NCBI RefSeq assembly: GCF_024834045.1
Contig: NZ_JANUXW010000006.1
Location: 61,898 to 125,897 of the forward strand
Origin: Neisseria montereyensis
Lineage (GTDB): Bacteria > Pseudomonadota > Gammaproteobacteria > Burkholderiales > Neisseriaceae
DNA: 64,000 bases
Reading direction: 5' to 3'
This document shows positions 1-10,273 of the stretch, in pieces. The translations under genes and the position numbers were made by a program. The notes beneath the pieces are model-generated. The model was not told the origin of the DNA. It saw nothing but the letters and a program-made list of their open reading frames with translations, and made no database searches. The first letter of the stretch is position 1, and each line of letters begins with the position of its first letter.

Positions 1-123
1 CCCGTTCCGATTGTCGATGCCGATGGACGGCATGTCGGCTCCATCAGCAAAGCGGTACTACTCGAAACATTAAGCCCACCTGAAGAACCGGAAACCGAAG
101 AAGCCAAAGCAACCGAAGCATAA
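1..123 (+). CDS. proV: C-terminal end of betaine/proline ABC transporter ATPase (partial)
   Basis: The open frame enters from the left edge and ends in TAA at 121-123, giving about 40 residues. The visible part begins PVPIVDADGRHVGSISK, which reads like the last strand and helix of a CBS domain, and ends in an acidic Glu/Ala/Thr tail. ProV/OpuAA-type ATPases carry C-terminal CBS domains that sense ionic strength. The permease and binding-protein genes of such a system follow directly downstream in the same orientation, which supports the call. The nucleotide-binding domain itself lies outside the window, so the assignment rests on context and the short CBS-like tail. Confidence 0.6.
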   Translation, partial: PVPIVDADGRHVGSISKAVLLETLSPPEEPETEEAKATEA

Positions 124-131
124 AAAACTTT

Positions 132-157
132 TTCAGACGGCCTCTTTTTCAGACGGC
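132..157. repeat. Two tandem direct DUS copies
   Basis: TTCAGACGGC occurs at 132-141 and again at 148-157 in the same orientation, 16 bp apart, between the ATPase and permease genes. Because they are direct and not inverted they cannot form the usual DUS hairpin terminator, so proV-proW readthrough is expected. Confidence 0.85.
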
Positions 158-228
158 CCGCCGATAATCCGCATAACAGATATTCAATACTTTCTGTCCG
201 CCACAATATTAAGAAAGGACAAACAATA

Positions 229-1281
229 ATGGCCAGTAATCCTTGGGGAAGTGCTTCCCCCGCCGACGCAGACAATGCCGCTTCAGCAGTAAGCACCGCA
301 TCACAGGCAACCGATACCTCTTCCATACTTTCCGCCGGCGATGCCGTCGAACAACCGTTTTCTTTACTACACCCTTTCGACCACGCACAAATCCCGTTAG
401 ACAAATGGGTAGAGCAAATTGTCGGCTGGATCGTACAAAATTTCCGCGGCTTTTTTTCGGCCATCAAAACCCCTGTCGATTGGACGCTATCCTCTATCGA
501 AAGTGCTTTACAATCCCTGCCTGCATTGGCGCTGGTTGCCATTATGGTGCTTCTGGCTTGGCAGTTATCCGGCAAAAAACTGGCTTTAGGCACACTCATC
601 GGCATGCTGTTTATCGGCTTTATCGGCGCATGGTCGGAAATGGTCACCACCTTATCGCTGGTGATTACCACCGTGCTTTTCTGTATGTTAATCGGCATTC
701 CCACCGGCATTGCCATGGCCAGCAGTGAAAAACTGGCCAAAGTCTTACGCCCTATTTTAGATGCCATGCAGACCACACCCGCTTTCGTTTATTTGGTGCC
801 GATTGTGATGTTGTTCGGTATCGGTAATGTACCCGGTGTGGTGGTCACCATTATTTTTGCCGTTCCGCCCGTTATCCGCCTAACCAACTTAGGTATCCGC
901 CAAGTGCCGGAAGACTTAATCGAAGCCGCCCATTCATTCGGCGCAGACAATAAACAAATGCTGTTTAAAGTCCAACTGCCATTGGCCATGCCAACCATAA
1001 TGGCCGGCGTAAACCAAACCCTGATGCTCAGCCTTTCTATGGTGGTAATTGCTTCCATGATTTCAGTAGGCGGCTTGGGCTTAATGGTATTGCGCGGTAT
1101 CGGCCGCTTGGATATCGGCTTGGCTTCTATCGGCGGCTTGAGTATTGTGATTATGGCCATCGTGCTCGACCGCATGACCCAATCACTCGGCCAAAGCAAC
1201 CGCAGCCGTGTAAACCGCTGGTATCACACCGGCCCCGTCGGCTTGCTGACACGCCCGTTTAGAAGCAAAAGCACCAACTAA
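229..1281 (+). CDS. proW: Glycine betaine/proline-type ABC transporter permease
   Basis: Inner-membrane permease of a quaternary-ammonium osmoprotectant importer. The 350-residue protein has a soluble N-terminal part of about 95 residues, then hydrophobic segments from about residue 97 onward. A permease EAA loop is visible around residues 225-250 ([15 protein letters not shown], then LPLAMPTI), the contact site for the ATPase. The ATG at 229 is preceded by AAAGGA at a good distance. It lies between the ATPase end and a lipoprotein binding protein, forming a proVWX-like operon. ProW of E. coli has a similar long N-terminal extension. Substrate (betaine, proline or choline) cannot be settled from sequence. 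Confidence 0.88.
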   Translation: MASNPWGSASPADADNAASAVSTASQATDTSSILSAGDAVEQPFSLLHPFDHAQIPLDKWVEQIVGWIVQNFRGFFSAIKTPVDWTLSSIESALQSLPALALVAIMVLLAWQLSGKKLALGTLIGMLFIGFIGAWSEMVTTLSLVITTVLFCMLIGIPTGIAMASSEKLAKVLRPILDAMQTTPAFVYLVPIVMLFGIGNVPGVVVTIIFAVPPVIRLTNLGIRQVPEDLIEAAHSFGADNKQMLFKVQLPLAMPTIMAGVNQTLMLSLSMVVIASMISVGGLGLMVLRGIGRLDIGLASIGGLSIVIMAIVLDRMTQSLGQSNRSRVNRWYHTGPVGLLTRPFRSKSTN

Positions 1282-1340
1282 TTTTAAACAACACTATTTC
1301 TCATTAAATACATTCAATAAACCTACAAAGGAGTAAGAAT

Positions 1341-2378
1341 ATGAATAAAACTTTATCATTAACCCTAATGGCTACCGCCTTTGCTTTCGGTTTATCCGCC
1401 TGTGGAAACCAACCGCAAGAGGCCGCCCAGTCTTCCAACGACACGGCCACCGAACAAAGCCAACCCGGTAAAGGTGTGAGCGTACAGGCATTGCACAGCC
1501 CGATTTCCGAAGAAAGTTTCCAAACACTGGTGATTAACAACCTGCTGAAAGAGTTGGGCTATGATGTTCAGCCGGTTAAAGAAGTAGATTACAGCGCCGC
1601 CTATACCGCCATTGCCAATGGCGATGCCACTTATCACACTGTTAACTGGGATCCGCTGCACAACGAAATGTATAAAAATGCCGGTGGTGATGACAAATTC
1701 TACCGCGAAGGCAACTATATCAGCGGTGCTGCACAAGGCTACCTCATCGATAAAAAAACTGCCGACCAATACAATATTACTAATATCGAACAATTTAAAG
1801 ATCCTGCAATCGCCAAATTATTCGACACCGACGGCGATGGCAAGGCCGATTTAACCGGCTGCCAAGCAGGCTGGGGATGTGAGGCCGTTATCGAATATCA
1901 GCTTGACGCTTTTAAACTGCGCGACAATATTACCCACAAACAAGGCCAATATGCTGCGATTATTTCCGATACCATCACCCGCTATAACGACGGCCAACCG
2001 GTGTTTTACTATACTTGGACACCCTATTGGGTATCCGGCAAATTAGTACCGGGTAAAGATGTCGTATGGCTGCAAGTGCCTTCAAGCGCCAACCCCAGAA
2101 ATGAAGACACCACCGCACCCGATGGCAAAAACTATGGCTTTGCCGTGAATAGCGAGCGCATCGTTGCCAATAAAGCCTTTGCAGCCGAAAACCCGGCGGC
2201 AGCCAAATTATTTGCCATTGCCGAGCTTCCCCTTGAAGACGTAAATGCTGAAAATACCCTGATTGCCGATGGCGAAAGCAGCCCCGAGCAAATTCAGCAA
2301 CATGCCGACAACTGGATTAAAGCCCACCGTGATACCGTAGATAAATGGTTGGCAGAAGCACGCGCGGCAACGAAATAA
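1341..2378 (+). CDS. proX: Glycine betaine-type ABC transporter substrate-binding lipoprotein
   Basis: A 345-residue periplasmic binding protein of the OpuAC/ProX family. The N-terminus is a lipoprotein signal with lipobox LSAC (Cys at about residue 21), so it is probably membrane-anchored, whereas E. coli ProX is soluble. Trp-rich segments suit cation-pi binding of a quaternary amine: NWDPLHNE near residue 102 and [11 protein letters not shown] near residue 230. The ATG at 1341 follows a strong GGAG ribosome site. It is the last gene of the transporter operon and is followed by a hairpin terminator at 2411-2445. Confidence 0.87.
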   Translation: MNKTLSLTLMATAFAFGLSACGNQPQEAAQSSNDTATEQSQPGKGVSVQALHSPISEESFQTLVINNLLKELGYDVQPVKEVDYSAAYTAIANGDATYHTVNWDPLHNEMYKNAGGDDKFYREGNYISGAAQGYLIDKKTADQYNITNIEQFKDPAIAKLFDTDGDGKADLTGCQAGWGCEAVIEYQLDAFKLRDNITHKQGQYAAIISDTITRYNDGQPVFYYTWTPYWVSGKLVPGKDVVWLQVPSSANPRNEDTTAPDGKNYGFAVNSERIVANKAFAAENPAAAKLFAIAELPLEDVNAENTLIADGESSPEQIQQHADNWIKAHRDTVDKWLAEARAATK

Positions 2379-2410
2379 TCTCTGCTTGAGAAAAAAGCAT
2401 TGCAAATTTT

Positions 2411-2445
2411 AAGCCCGACTGAAAAAATTTTTCAGTCGGGCTTTT
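2411..2445 (+). terminator. Rho-independent terminator after proX
   Basis: A near-perfect inverted repeat with AAGCCCGACTGAAAAA on the left and its complement on the right forms a long stem ending in CTTTT. It is not built from DUS and lies 33 bp after the proX stop. Confidence 0.85.
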
Positions 2446-2500
2446 GCTATTGGCAACAATGTTATAATCACCCCTACAAAATGTCTGAAAGCCGTGTGCC

Positions 2501-2935
2501 ATGTATGACCATATTTCTTTTCATACCGAAGAAAACTACCCTGCCGACCTACCTGAAACCAATGCCGCCCACCATATCGGCTATTACTACGCTTGGGCCG
2601 TATCGCAAGACCTACACAGCCCCGAAGCCGAAAGCCTGCCGCAATTCGAAGCACTGCAACGCGGCGCTATTTCAGGTGCCGAATTCGTACTCAACCAATT
2701 AAAAGGCGGCATAGATGAAACCTGCTTCAACGACTTAGGCAACCGCTTCACACAATACTATTACAACGACGATGAAGAAGGCTACGGCAGCTTTTTAACC
2801 GACTACTTCCTCACACTCGGCATCGAAGATGAAAACGGCTTTTACCATACTGCAAACACACCTGCCATCCAACAACGTCTGAATCCGGTGTTTCAGACGG
2901 CCTTCGAGCAATGGCTGCATAGCTTGAGGCCATAA
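2501..2935 (+). CDS. Uncharacterised small acidic protein
   Basis: A 144-residue soluble, acidic, aromatic-rich protein with no signal peptide or membrane segment. It opens MYDHISFHTEENYPADLPE, then AAHHIGYYYAW. That pattern (YD..., FPxDLPxxNAAxHIG, xYxAW) recalls a family of uncharacterised bacterial proteins seen next to toxin-like or immunity-like genes, possibly DUF7832, but this is from memory and unchecked. A DUS lies inside the 3' end (about 2891) and encodes FQTAF. The start has no strong ribosome site. It stands alone between the betaine operon terminator and the glycan island. Function unknown. Confidence 0.7.
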   Translation: MYDHISFHTEENYPADLPETNAAHHIGYYYAWAVSQDLHSPEAESLPQFEALQRGAISGAEFVLNQLKGGIDETCFNDLGNRFTQYYYNDDEEGYGSFLTDYFLTLGIEDENGFYHTANTPAIQQRLNPVFQTAFEQWLHSLRP

Positions 2936-3071
2936 ACAACCCCAATAATTATATTTAAAACAATCCAACCAATAACAATACCCATACCTCACATAAAATT
3001 AATCAATGGGAACCGGCCTACGTTATTTTGAAAAACCGTTTCAAGCACTAATATTCATTCCAAAAATTTAT

Positions 3072-4103
3072 ATGGCGACAAAAACAATTTTACTAGGCAT
3101 GCCCGAAGTATCCGAACTTTACAAGCTCATTGAAGCAAACCTACGGTTTAAAGGTTTCCATGTTATCAATATAATAGAAGACAGCTTATCTTTCCGTTAT
3201 CCGTCTTTTCATAGTCACTTATATGTCAAATACCGCAAACTGATATGCAAAGACACCTACGCAAAAAAACAACTTCAATGGCAAGTTCTTCAGAAAAATA
3301 TTGCCCGAAAAATCGAACAAGCAGGCGGGTTGGATTATGCCCTATTTATCAGCGGCGATATTTACAGTAAAACATTTTTAGAATTTATACGCGGCCAGAG
3401 CCGCAACGGCATTGTGAATTACCAATTCGACGGGTTACACCGTTGCCCCGCCATATACCCTTTAATCGATGCCTTTGATCGGTTTTATGTGTTCGACCCC
3501 GATGATTTGGCCAAAAATAAACACCTCTTTTTACCGGCCACCAATTTCTATTTCGACCATAAACTAACCGAACCCCTGCCCCAAACCGAAAATGATTTCT
3601 ATTTTATCGGCGTTCATGTACCTTCCCGCCAAGCATTTATCAACCGCTTCGCCCAAATAGCCGAACAACACAATTGGAAAATAGATTTTAATATTGCGTG
3701 GAAAAGAAACCCCAAAAAGGGCAGACAACTTTATCCGCAACACAATATCAATCTAATCAAACAACCGCTAAGTTTTGCCGCCAATCAACAACGCGCCTTA
3801 CAAAGCAAAGTACTGGTAGACTTTGTGGTTAGCGAACACAAAGGGCTTTCGTTTCGGGTATTTGAAGCCTTAGGTTTCAATAAAAAACTGATTACCACCA
3901 ACGCCGACGTTGCACACTATGATTTTTACCACCCCGACAATATATTGATATTAAATAATCAAAACTGGCATGAAATCCATCACTTCCTCAACACGCCCAT
4001 GCACCCCGTACCGGAAGAAATCCGCACTAAATACAGCTTTTCCAATTGGATAAACTATATTTTAGATATCGAACCCCATTCCAAAATAAGCCTGCCGCTA
4101 TGA
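3072..4103 (+). CDS. GT-B-like glycan biosynthesis protein, first of two paralogues
   Basis: A 343-residue cytoplasmic protein, probably a glycosyltransferase of the CgeB/LPS-biosynthesis type. I chose the ATG at 3072 because the paralogue downstream begins the same way (MATKTILLGMP versus MSKTIILAMPPV); an in-frame ATG at 3006 would add 22 unmatched residues. The C-terminal third carries FRVFEALGFNKKLITTN and YDFYHPDNIL, resembling the nucleotide-sugar-binding half of GT-B enzymes. The stop overlaps the next start (ATGA at 4100-4103), so the pair is translationally coupled. The gene is AT-rich relative to neighbours and has no DUS. Donor and acceptor are unknown. Confidence 0.72.
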   Translation: MATKTILLGMPEVSELYKLIEANLRFKGFHVINIIEDSLSFRYPSFHSHLYVKYRKLICKDTYAKKQLQWQVLQKNIARKIEQAGGLDYALFISGDIYSKTFLEFIRGQSRNGIVNYQFDGLHRCPAIYPLIDAFDRFYVFDPDDLAKNKHLFLPATNFYFDHKLTEPLPQTENDFYFIGVHVPSRQAFINRFAQIAEQHNWKIDFNIAWKRNPKKGRQLYPQHNINLIKQPLSFAANQQRALQSKVLVDFVVSEHKGLSFRVFEALGFNKKLITTNADVAHYDFYHPDNILILNNQNWHEIHHFLNTPMHPVPEEIRTKYSFSNWINYILDIEPHSKISLPL

Positions 4104-5134
4104 GCAAAACAATTATTCTCGCCATGCCTCCCGTGATGGGAATCGAACAAGCCATTATCAGAAACCTTAAATTTCATGGCTTTGAAGTGATTGAGATTAT
4201 TTATCAAGAGCCGAAATACCGCTATCCGTCGCTTTGGGCTATGCTGAAGAAGTTTTTTCATTACACATTATTGAAAAATAAAAATTACCGCAAAGAATTA
4301 CGGTTTAGCGTTGTCAAACCTGAATTTGAAGACAAATTAAACCGAATCGACAAAAAAGCCGACTATTGCTTATGCCTTTGGCCCGCACACTTTCCCAACT
4401 CCCTTATGCAAATGATGAGGGATAAAGCGGAAGTGATGGTTCACTACAATTGGGAAAGCTTGGATTTTTTTAAAGAAGATTTCGACAAACTGCCCTACTT
4501 TGACCATTTCTACTTTTTTGATCCGAAAGATATGGGCCGCTATCCCGAATACGGTTTCAAACCCATCACCAGCTTTTATTTTGATGACGATACCGAAACC
4601 GAATCAAATAACAGCTTATTTTTCCTCGGTTCATACTCGCCCAACAGGGTTGAAGATATACGCAGCTTTCATGCTGCCGCAGAAAAAACAGGCTTACCGA
4701 TAGATTTCCAATTAGCATGCCCGAATCCCGAAACAGTGCAGCAAGAGTTGAATCTCACCGGCGTTCACTGCTTTTCCTCGCACCATGCCGTTCCCTATCC
4801 TAAGTATTTGGAAATGGCCAAACAGGCCGGCGTTTTAATAGACTTTCTAAATACCAAGCATTACGGCTTATCGCTTAGAACTTTTGAGGCCATTGGTTTT
4901 CGGAAAAAGCTGATTACAACCAACCCTACGGTGGTACATTATGATTTTTACCATCCCGATAATATCTTGGTATGGACGGGTAATAACCATCAACAATTAA
5001 TTGATTTTTTAAATACCCCTTATGTAGAATTACCAGAACATATCCGTAAAAAATACGGTTTTAAGAATTGGTTGGATTTTGTTTTTGACCGGCCGCCTTA
5101 TCAAGCTATTCATTTACCGTCTATTAATACTTAA
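4100..5134 (+). CDS. GT-B-like glycan biosynthesis protein, second of two paralogues
   Basis: A 344-residue paralogue of the preceding protein. The ATG at 4100 overlaps the previous stop by 4 bp; an upstream in-frame ATG at 4046 lies inside the previous gene and is less likely. Shared blocks include the N-terminal IILAMPPV, a middle FYFFDPKDMGRYP matching FYVFDPDDLAKN, and the C-terminal FEAIGFRKKLITTN with YDFYHPDNILVW. The pair most likely arose by tandem duplication and then diverged, as expected for two transferases adding related residues to one glycan. No signal peptide or membrane helix is seen. Activity is inferred from fold-like motifs and context only. Confidence 0.72.
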   Translation: MSKTIILAMPPVMGIEQAIIRNLKFHGFEVIEIIYQEPKYRYPSLWAMLKKFFHYTLLKNKNYRKELRFSVVKPEFEDKLNRIDKKADYCLCLWPAHFPNSLMQMMRDKAEVMVHYNWESLDFFKEDFDKLPYFDHFYFFDPKDMGRYPEYGFKPITSFYFDDDTETESNNSLFFLGSYSPNRVEDIRSFHAAAEKTGLPIDFQLACPNPETVQQELNLTGVHCFSSHHAVPYPKYLEMAKQAGVLIDFLNTKHYGLSLRTFEAIGFRKKLITTNPTVVHYDFYHPDNILVWTGNNHQQLIDFLNTPYVELPEHIRKKYGFKNWLDFVFDRPPYQAIHLPSINT

Positions 5135-5151
5135 AATCTTTTAAGGTTTTT

Positions 5152-5559
5152 ATGAAAATAAAATTATTGTCCTTGCAAAGCCATGGAGACGAAAGAGGCT
5201 CGCTTATTGCTTTAGAGCAAGATAAAAATATTCCTTTTATAATCAAAAGGGTTTATTACCTTTATGGAACAAAACCGGGTATTTCCCGTGGCTTTCATGC
5301 TCATAAGCATTTATCGCAAGTAGCCATAGCAGTGAGGGGCTCTTGCCGTTTTGTATTAGATGACGGTAAAGAAAAAATCAATGTGGTTTTAGATAACCCT
5401 GCCCAAGGCTTATTAATAGAGTCTAATATTTGGCGGGAAATGCATGATTTCTCGGAAGATTGCGTTTTAATGGTACTGGCTAGCGAACTATACGACGAAT
5501 CAGATTATATTAGAAATTATGATGATTTTTTAAATGCGGTTAATAAAACGGAAGTCTGA
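5152..5559 (+). CDS. dTDP-sugar 3,4-ketoisomerase (FdtA/QdtA-like cupin)
   Basis: A 135-residue single-domain cupin of the WxcM/FdtA/QdtA family, which isomerises dTDP-4-keto-6-deoxyglucose to the 3-keto sugar. Family features seen are [11 protein letters not shown] near residue 12, the active-site stretch SRGFHAHKH near residue 45, and the late [15 protein letters not shown] segment. FdtA gives the galacto and QdtA the gluco product; sequence reading alone does not separate them. It sits 17 bp after the second GT-like gene and 2 bp before the acetyltransferase gene, and its substrate would be supplied by RmlA and RmlB encoded downstream. Confidence 0.85.
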   Translation: MKIKLLSLQSHGDERGSLIALEQDKNIPFIIKRVYYLYGTKPGISRGFHAHKHLSQVAIAVRGSCRFVLDDGKEKINVVLDNPAQGLLIESNIWREMHDFSEDCVLMVLASELYDESDYIRNYDDFLNAVNKTEV

Positions 5560-5561
5560 CC

Positions 5562-6035
5562 ATGATTCATCCTTTAAGTGATGTACACACTCAATCTATA
5601 GGTGAAAATACAAAAATATGGCAATTCTCGGTAGTGTTAAAAGGCGCCCGAATTGGCGATAATTGCAATATTTGCGCACATACATTTATAGAAAACGATG
5701 TTACTATCGGCAATAATGTTACCTTAAAATCAGGTGTCTATTTATGGGACGGCACGATTATCCATGATAATGTTTTTATCGGACCCAATGCGACTTTTAC
5801 CAATGACAAACATCCGCGCTCAAAACAATATCCGGACAACTTTCCTGTTATCACTATTGAAGAAGGCGCCTCTATCGGCGCCAATGCAACCATTCTTCCC
5901 GGCATTACTATCGGGCGTTTTGCTATGGTGGGCGCGGGCGCGGTGGTAACTAAGAATGTACCGGAGTTTAGTATTGTTGTCGGAAATCCGGCCAAAGTGA
6001 TTGGGAAAGTGGAAGAATATGATCAAATTTCTTGA
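5562..6035 (+). CDS. Left-handed beta-helix sugar N-acetyltransferase (FdtC/QdtC-like)
   Basis: A 157-residue acyltransferase made almost entirely of hexapeptide repeats ([50 protein letters not shown]), which fold as a trimeric left-handed beta helix. Such small enzymes (WbpD, FdtC, QdtC) acetylate the amino group of UDP- or dTDP-amino sugars using acetyl-CoA. The motif FTNDKHPRS near residue 83 is typical of this subgroup. The gene overlaps the aminotransferase gene by 17 bp, consistent with consecutive steps: amination, then acetylation of the 3-amino sugar. Confidence 0.85.
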   Translation: MIHPLSDVHTQSIGENTKIWQFSVVLKGARIGDNCNICAHTFIENDVTIGNNVTLKSGVYLWDGTIIHDNVFIGPNATFTNDKHPRSKQYPDNFPVITIEEGASIGANATILPGITIGRFAMVGAGAVVTKNVPEFSIVVGNPAKVIGKVEEYDQIS

Positions 6036-7122
6036 TTTAAAAAAGATTAATGAACAATATCAACAAGAATTAAAAGAAGCCTGTTCCCGTGTGATTGATT
6101 CCGGCTGGTATCTTTTAGGCCGAGAGTTAGAAAATTTTGAAGCCGAATTCGCCCGATTTTGCGGTACCCAATATGCGGTTGGCGTAGCTAATGGTTTAGA
6201 TGCGCTTACCTTAGTACTTCAAGCGTGGAAAGAGCTCGGTTATATCGAAGACAGCGATGAAGTTATTGTGCCTGCCAATACCTATATTGCCAGCATTTTA
6301 GCTATTACAGCAAACAACTTAACCCCTGTTTTGGTAGAACCGGATATTCATACTTACAATATTGACCCTCAAAAAATCCCCGAAGCCATTACGCCCAAAA
6401 CCAAAGCGATATTACCTGTTCATTTATACGGGCAATTGGCAGATATGCCTGCTATTATGCAAATCGCCCAAGAATATAACTTATTGGTTTTAGAGGATTG
6501 CGCCCAATCTCATGGCGCACACATCTACAATAAAAAAGCCGGCAGTTGGGGGCATGCCGGTGCTTTTAGTTTTTATCCCGGAAAAAATCTGGGGGCTTTA
6601 GGTGATAGCGGTGCAATTACAACAGATAATAAAGAACTTGATGAAGTATTGAGAGCCTTAAGAAACTATGGTTCTCACGAGAAATATAAAAATATTTATC
6701 GCGGCACCAACAGCAGATTGGACGAAATTCAGGCCGCCATGCTGCTTGTGAAATTAAAATATTTGCAAAACGAAATTCAACTCAGACAATCCGTGGCCGA
6801 TAAATATATCCAAGGCATCCGCAATCCCCATATTGTTTTGCCTCATATATTTGAAAAAACCGCCCATGTGTGGCATTTATTTGTGATTAGAAGCGCTAAA
6901 CGCGATGCATTGCAGCAATACCTGAATCAACATGGCATACAAACCATTATTCATTATCCCATTCCGCCGCACAAACAAGTATGTTATGAATATTTGGACA
7001 CATTAAGTTTACCGATTACCGAATCCATTCATAAGGAAGTTATTTCCCTACCCATCAGCCCGGTTATAACAGAGGAAGAAATCAATCGGGTTATCGGGAT
7101 TTGCAACCAATTTAATCATTAA
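6019..7122 (+). CDS. DegT/DnrJ/EryC1 sugar aminotransferase (FdtB/QdtB-like)
   Basis: A 367-residue PLP-dependent aminotransferase that would convert a dTDP-3-keto-6-deoxyhexose to the 3-amino sugar. I use the ATG at 6019, preceded by GGAAG, and not the in-frame TTG at 6001. The PLP-lysine region [18 protein letters not shown] is near residue 185, and [11 protein letters not shown] and [10 protein letters not shown] are typical family blocks. It overlaps the acetyltransferase gene. With the ketoisomerase and acetyltransferase it completes a dTDP-Fuc3NAc or dTDP-Qui3NAc pathway; the choice between these epimers depends on the isomerase. Confidence 0.87.
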   Translation: MIKFLDLKKINEQYQQELKEACSRVIDSGWYLLGRELENFEAEFARFCGTQYAVGVANGLDALTLVLQAWKELGYIEDSDEVIVPANTYIASILAITANNLTPVLVEPDIHTYNIDPQKIPEAITPKTKAILPVHLYGQLADMPAIMQIAQEYNLLVLEDCAQSHGAHIYNKKAGSWGHAGAFSFYPGKNLGALGDSGAITTDNKELDEVLRALRNYGSHEKYKNIYRGTNSRLDEIQAAMLLVKLKYLQNEIQLRQSVADKYIQGIRNPHIVLPHIFEKTAHVWHLFVIRSAKRDALQQYLNQHGIQTIIHYPIPPHKQVCYEYLDTLSLPITESIHKEVISLPISPVITEEEINRVIGICNQFNH

Positions 7123-7140
7123 TGAAAAAGCATTATTATA

Positions 7141-8193
7141 ATGAATAGCCCCCTATTATCTATTTGCTGCTTAGGCTACAACCACGCACATTTTCTTAAA
7201 GAAAATTTAGCGTCTATTGCTAAAATTGATTACCCCAATATTGAAGTAATCGCCATTGATGACGGTTCATCGGATAACAGCTCGGAATTATTGCATGAAC
7301 TGAGTAAAACCACCCCGTTCCCTTTAACCGTTATCGCCCAAGAAAACACAGGGAATATCGGTAAAAATTTTAATAGGGCTTTAGCTAAAGCTTCCGGTGA
7401 TTTGGTAACTTTTATTGCTTTAGACGATGTTTTTAACCCTAAAGTCGTGTTATCAGAAATCCATCAAATGATTCAAAGTGAAAACTTGGCATTTATTGCA
7501 TCCACTGATGCTTATCCGATTAATGATGATGGTTTTTTAATAAATACATCTATTCACCTACCTCTAAAAAATAAAACCGATGTTTCCATCCAAGATCTTT
7601 TAAATATTGAATATTCCCATTTTGGCGGTTTTTATATTCAAGGCAGTATTTTTAGAGCTAACCTAGTTCATGAAATCGGTGGTTTTGATGAAGATATGAC
7701 AGGTGACGATATTGTTTTACGCACCAAATTATTTAAATATTTACTCAATCATAAAGGCTGGTCTTTTAAACTTATTCAAGAGCCAAGTGTTTTTTACAGA
7801 CTACATGACAATAACGTACATAAAAATACAGTTCGACAAATTAAAATCGTAACTGAATATTTAAATAAATATTGGCCTGACAGTGCATCTCCTCCAATTT
7901 TATTAAACTGGGTTGAATCTGTTATAAAAGATAAACCCCTAAATGAATCTATACCAATATTTTCTATGAATCGTCGCGCCGGCCTTCTATCAAAGGAACC
8001 GCGCATTATTTCAGCTATCGAAAAGAAAGTTTTAAAAGATAATAATAAATTTAGAAAAATAAAAAAATTCTTTTATAAAAAAGAAAAAATCAGTGAATCG
8101 ATAAGGAAAATTACTTTGTTAAACCATTTCAGTTTTCAGTACGATAATAAAAAATCAAATAGCGCGACAAAACATTATTCAGAATATTTTTAA
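7141..8193 (+). CDS. Family 2 glycosyltransferase
   Basis: A 350-residue GT-A protein. It starts [17 protein letters not shown], followed by IDDGSSDNS near residue 40 and FIALDD near residue 100, the acidic metal-binding motif of GT2 enzymes, then [11 protein letters not shown] near residue 182. The C-terminal 90 residues are Lys- and Asn-rich and basic, and the DNA there is very AT-rich, possibly a membrane-contact tail or recent divergence. It follows the amino-sugar genes by 18 bp and probably transfers the amino sugar or a neighbouring residue to a surface glycan. Confidence 0.85.
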   Translation: MNSPLLSICCLGYNHAHFLKENLASIAKIDYPNIEVIAIDDGSSDNSSELLHELSKTTPFPLTVIAQENTGNIGKNFNRALAKASGDLVTFIALDDVFNPKVVLSEIHQMIQSENLAFIASTDAYPINDDGFLINTSIHLPLKNKTDVSIQDLLNIEYSHFGGFYIQGSIFRANLVHEIGGFDEDMTGDDIVLRTKLFKYLLNHKGWSFKLIQEPSVFYRLHDNNVHKNTVRQIKIVTEYLNKYWPDSASPPILLNWVESVIKDKPLNESIPIFSMNRRAGLLSKEPRIISAIEKKVLKDNNKFRKIKKFFYKKEKISESIRKITLLNHFSFQYDNKKSNSATKHYSEYF

Positions 8194-8206
8194 CGACCGA
8201 ACAAAC

Positions 8207-9283
8207 ATGAAAATTTTAATAACAGGCGGTGCCGGCTTTATCGGTTCGGCAGTAATCCGCCATATTATCAACCACACCCAAGACAGTGTGGTCAATCTTG
8301 ATAAGCTCACTTACGCCGGTAATTTGGCATCGTTAGCCACAATTGCCGACAGCCCTCGTTATGTATTCGAGCAAGCGGATATTGGCGACCGTGCTGTACT
8401 CGACCGTATTTTCAAACAATACCAACCGGATGCCGTGATGCATCTGGCGGCGGAAAGCCACGTTGACCGCTCCATCGACGGCCCGGCAGCTTTTATCGAA
8501 ACCAATATTGTCGGCACTTATACTTTATTGGAAGCGGCTAGGGCTTACTGGCAGCAGATGCCGTCTGAAAAACAATCGACATTCCGCTTTCATCATATTT
8601 CCACCGATGAAGTTTATGGTGATTTGCACGGCTCGGATGCGTTGTTTACCGAAACCACACCCTATGCCCCCAGCAGCCCTTATTCCGCATCGAAAGCCTC
8701 CAGCGATCATCTGGTTCGGGCTTGGCAACGTACTTACGGGCTGCCTACCATTATCACCAATTGCTCCAATAACTACGGCCCTTATCATTTTCCGGAAAAA
8801 CTGATTCCGTTGATGATACTTAATGCCTTAGCCGGCAAGCCCTTGCCCGTATATGGCGACGGTTTGCAAATCAGGGATTGGCTGTTTGTCGAAGATCATG
8901 CCCGCGCCCTTTATACCGTGATAACAGAAAGTGCCCCTGCCGAAACCTATAATATCGGCGGTTATAATGAAAAAACCAATCTCGAAGTGGTGCAAACCAT
9001 TTGCACCTTGCTGGAAGAGTTGGCACCTGAAAAACCCAAAGGTGTTACAGCGTATCGGGATTTAATCACTTTTGTTGCCGACCGGCCCGGCCATGATATG
9101 CGCTACGCCATAGATGCCGCTAAAATCGGCCGCGAACTTGGCTGGAAACCGCAGGAAACCTTTGAATCCGGCATGCGCAAAACCGTTATCTGGTATTTGC
9201 AAAACCGTGAATGGTGGCAAAACATCCTCAACGGTTCTTACCGATTAACACGTTTGGGTACGCAAACAGGAGCACAAAAATGA
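8207..9283 (+). CDS. rmlB: dTDP-glucose 4,6-dehydratase
   Basis: A 358-residue extended short-chain dehydrogenase that turns dTDP-glucose into dTDP-4-keto-6-deoxyglucose. It shows the NAD-binding GGAGFIGSA at residues 7-15, [20 protein letters not shown] near residue 83, the STDEVYGDL catalytic region and YSASKA with the catalytic Tyr and Lys. Length is normal. The stop overlaps the rmlA start (ATGA). A DUS inside the gene (about 8563) is the first after a DUS-free stretch covering the glycan island. Its product is the branch point for the FdtA/QdtA-like isomerase upstream. Confidence 0.95.
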   Translation: MKILITGGAGFIGSAVIRHIINHTQDSVVNLDKLTYAGNLASLATIADSPRYVFEQADIGDRAVLDRIFKQYQPDAVMHLAAESHVDRSIDGPAAFIETNIVGTYTLLEAARAYWQQMPSEKQSTFRFHHISTDEVYGDLHGSDALFTETTPYAPSSPYSASKASSDHLVRAWQRTYGLPTIITNCSNNYGPYHFPEKLIPLMILNALAGKPLPVYGDGLQIRDWLFVEDHARALYTVITESAPAETYNIGGYNEKTNLEVVQTICTLLEELAPEKPKGVTAYRDLITFVADRPGHDMRYAIDAAKIGRELGWKPQETFESGMRKTVIWYLQNREWWQNILNGSYRLTRLGTQTGAQK

Positions 9284-10158
9284 AAGGCATTATTTTAGCC
9301 GGCGGTTCGGGCACAAGGTTATACCCGATTACGCGCGGCGTATCCAAACAACTGTTGCCGGTATATAACAAACCGATGATTTATTATCCGCTATCGGTAT
9401 TGATGTTGGCAGGCATACAGGATATTTTGGTGATTACCACACCCGAAGATAACGCAGCATTCAAGCGTTTATTGGGTGACGGTAGTGATTTCGGCATCCG
9501 CCTCAGCTATGCCGAGCAGCCCAGCCCCGATGGTTTGGCGCAAGCTTTTATTATCGGCGAAGAATTTATCGGCGATGATAATGTTTGTCTGGTATTGGGC
9601 GATAATATTTTTTACGGTCAGTCGTTTACCCAAACCTTACAGCAAGCCGCCGCACGCCAAAACGGTGCAACTGTTTTTGCCTATCAGGTTAAAGATCCGG
9701 AGCGTTTCGGCGTTGTGGAATTTGATGAAACCTTCAAAGCCCTTTCCATTGAAGAGAAACCCAAGCAGCCGAAATCGGATTGGGCGGTAACCGGCCTTTA
9801 TTTCTATGATAACCGTGTGGCGGAATTTGCCAAACAGGTGAAACCATCCGCACGCGGCGAATTGGAAATTACCAGCATCAACCAAATGTATCTTGAAGAC
9901 GGTTCGTTGAACGTTCAGCTTTTAGGCCGCGGCTTCGCATGGCTGGATACCGGCACACATGAAAGCCTGAATGAAGCGGCGGCTTTTGTGAAAACCATAG
10001 AGCACCTGCAAAATCTTCAAGTGGCCTGTTTGGAAGAAATCGCTTGGCGCAACGGCTGGCTTTCAGACGGCCTTTTGAAAACCCTAGCCGAACCGATGTG
10101 TAAAAACGAATACGGGCAATATTTAATGCGCTTATTGAAAAGCCGCAACCATTCTTAA
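9280..10158 (+). CDS. rmlA: Glucose-1-phosphate thymidylyltransferase
   Basis: A 292-residue nucleotidyltransferase making dTDP-glucose from dTTP and glucose-1-phosphate. The ATG at 9280 overlaps the rmlB stop and has GGAG upstream; it begins directly with [16 protein letters not shown], the signature loop, so a longer in-frame start at 9211 is rejected. Other family marks are [17 protein letters not shown] and [12 protein letters not shown] lies within the 3' part (about 10060). The gene order rmlB-rmlA-rmlC matches the rfbBAC block known next to capsule or galE regions of meningococcus. Confidence 0.95.
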   Translation: MKGIILAGGSGTRLYPITRGVSKQLLPVYNKPMIYYPLSVLMLAGIQDILVITTPEDNAAFKRLLGDGSDFGIRLSYAEQPSPDGLAQAFIIGEEFIGDDNVCLVLGDNIFYGQSFTQTLQQAAARQNGATVFAYQVKDPERFGVVEFDETFKALSIEEKPKQPKSDWAVTGLYFYDNRVAEFAKQVKPSARGELEITSINQMYLEDGSLNVQLLGRGFAWLDTGTHESLNEAAAFVKTIEHLQNLQVACLEEIAWRNGWLSDGLLKTLAEPMCKNEYGQYLMRLLKSRNHS

Positions 10159-10273
10159 AAATTATACCGTCTGTTTTATCCGCTTTATTTACCATCAGCA
10201 TAAACAATAGGTTTTTGATACCGGATATATAACAGCATGTACCTATTACCATCAAACCATACAGTCTATTATT

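Noticed and set aside
3006-3071. Upstream in-frame ATG extending the first GT-B-like protein by 22 residues
   Set aside because: The paralogue at 4100 starts at the equivalent of 3072, and there is no ribosome site before 3006.
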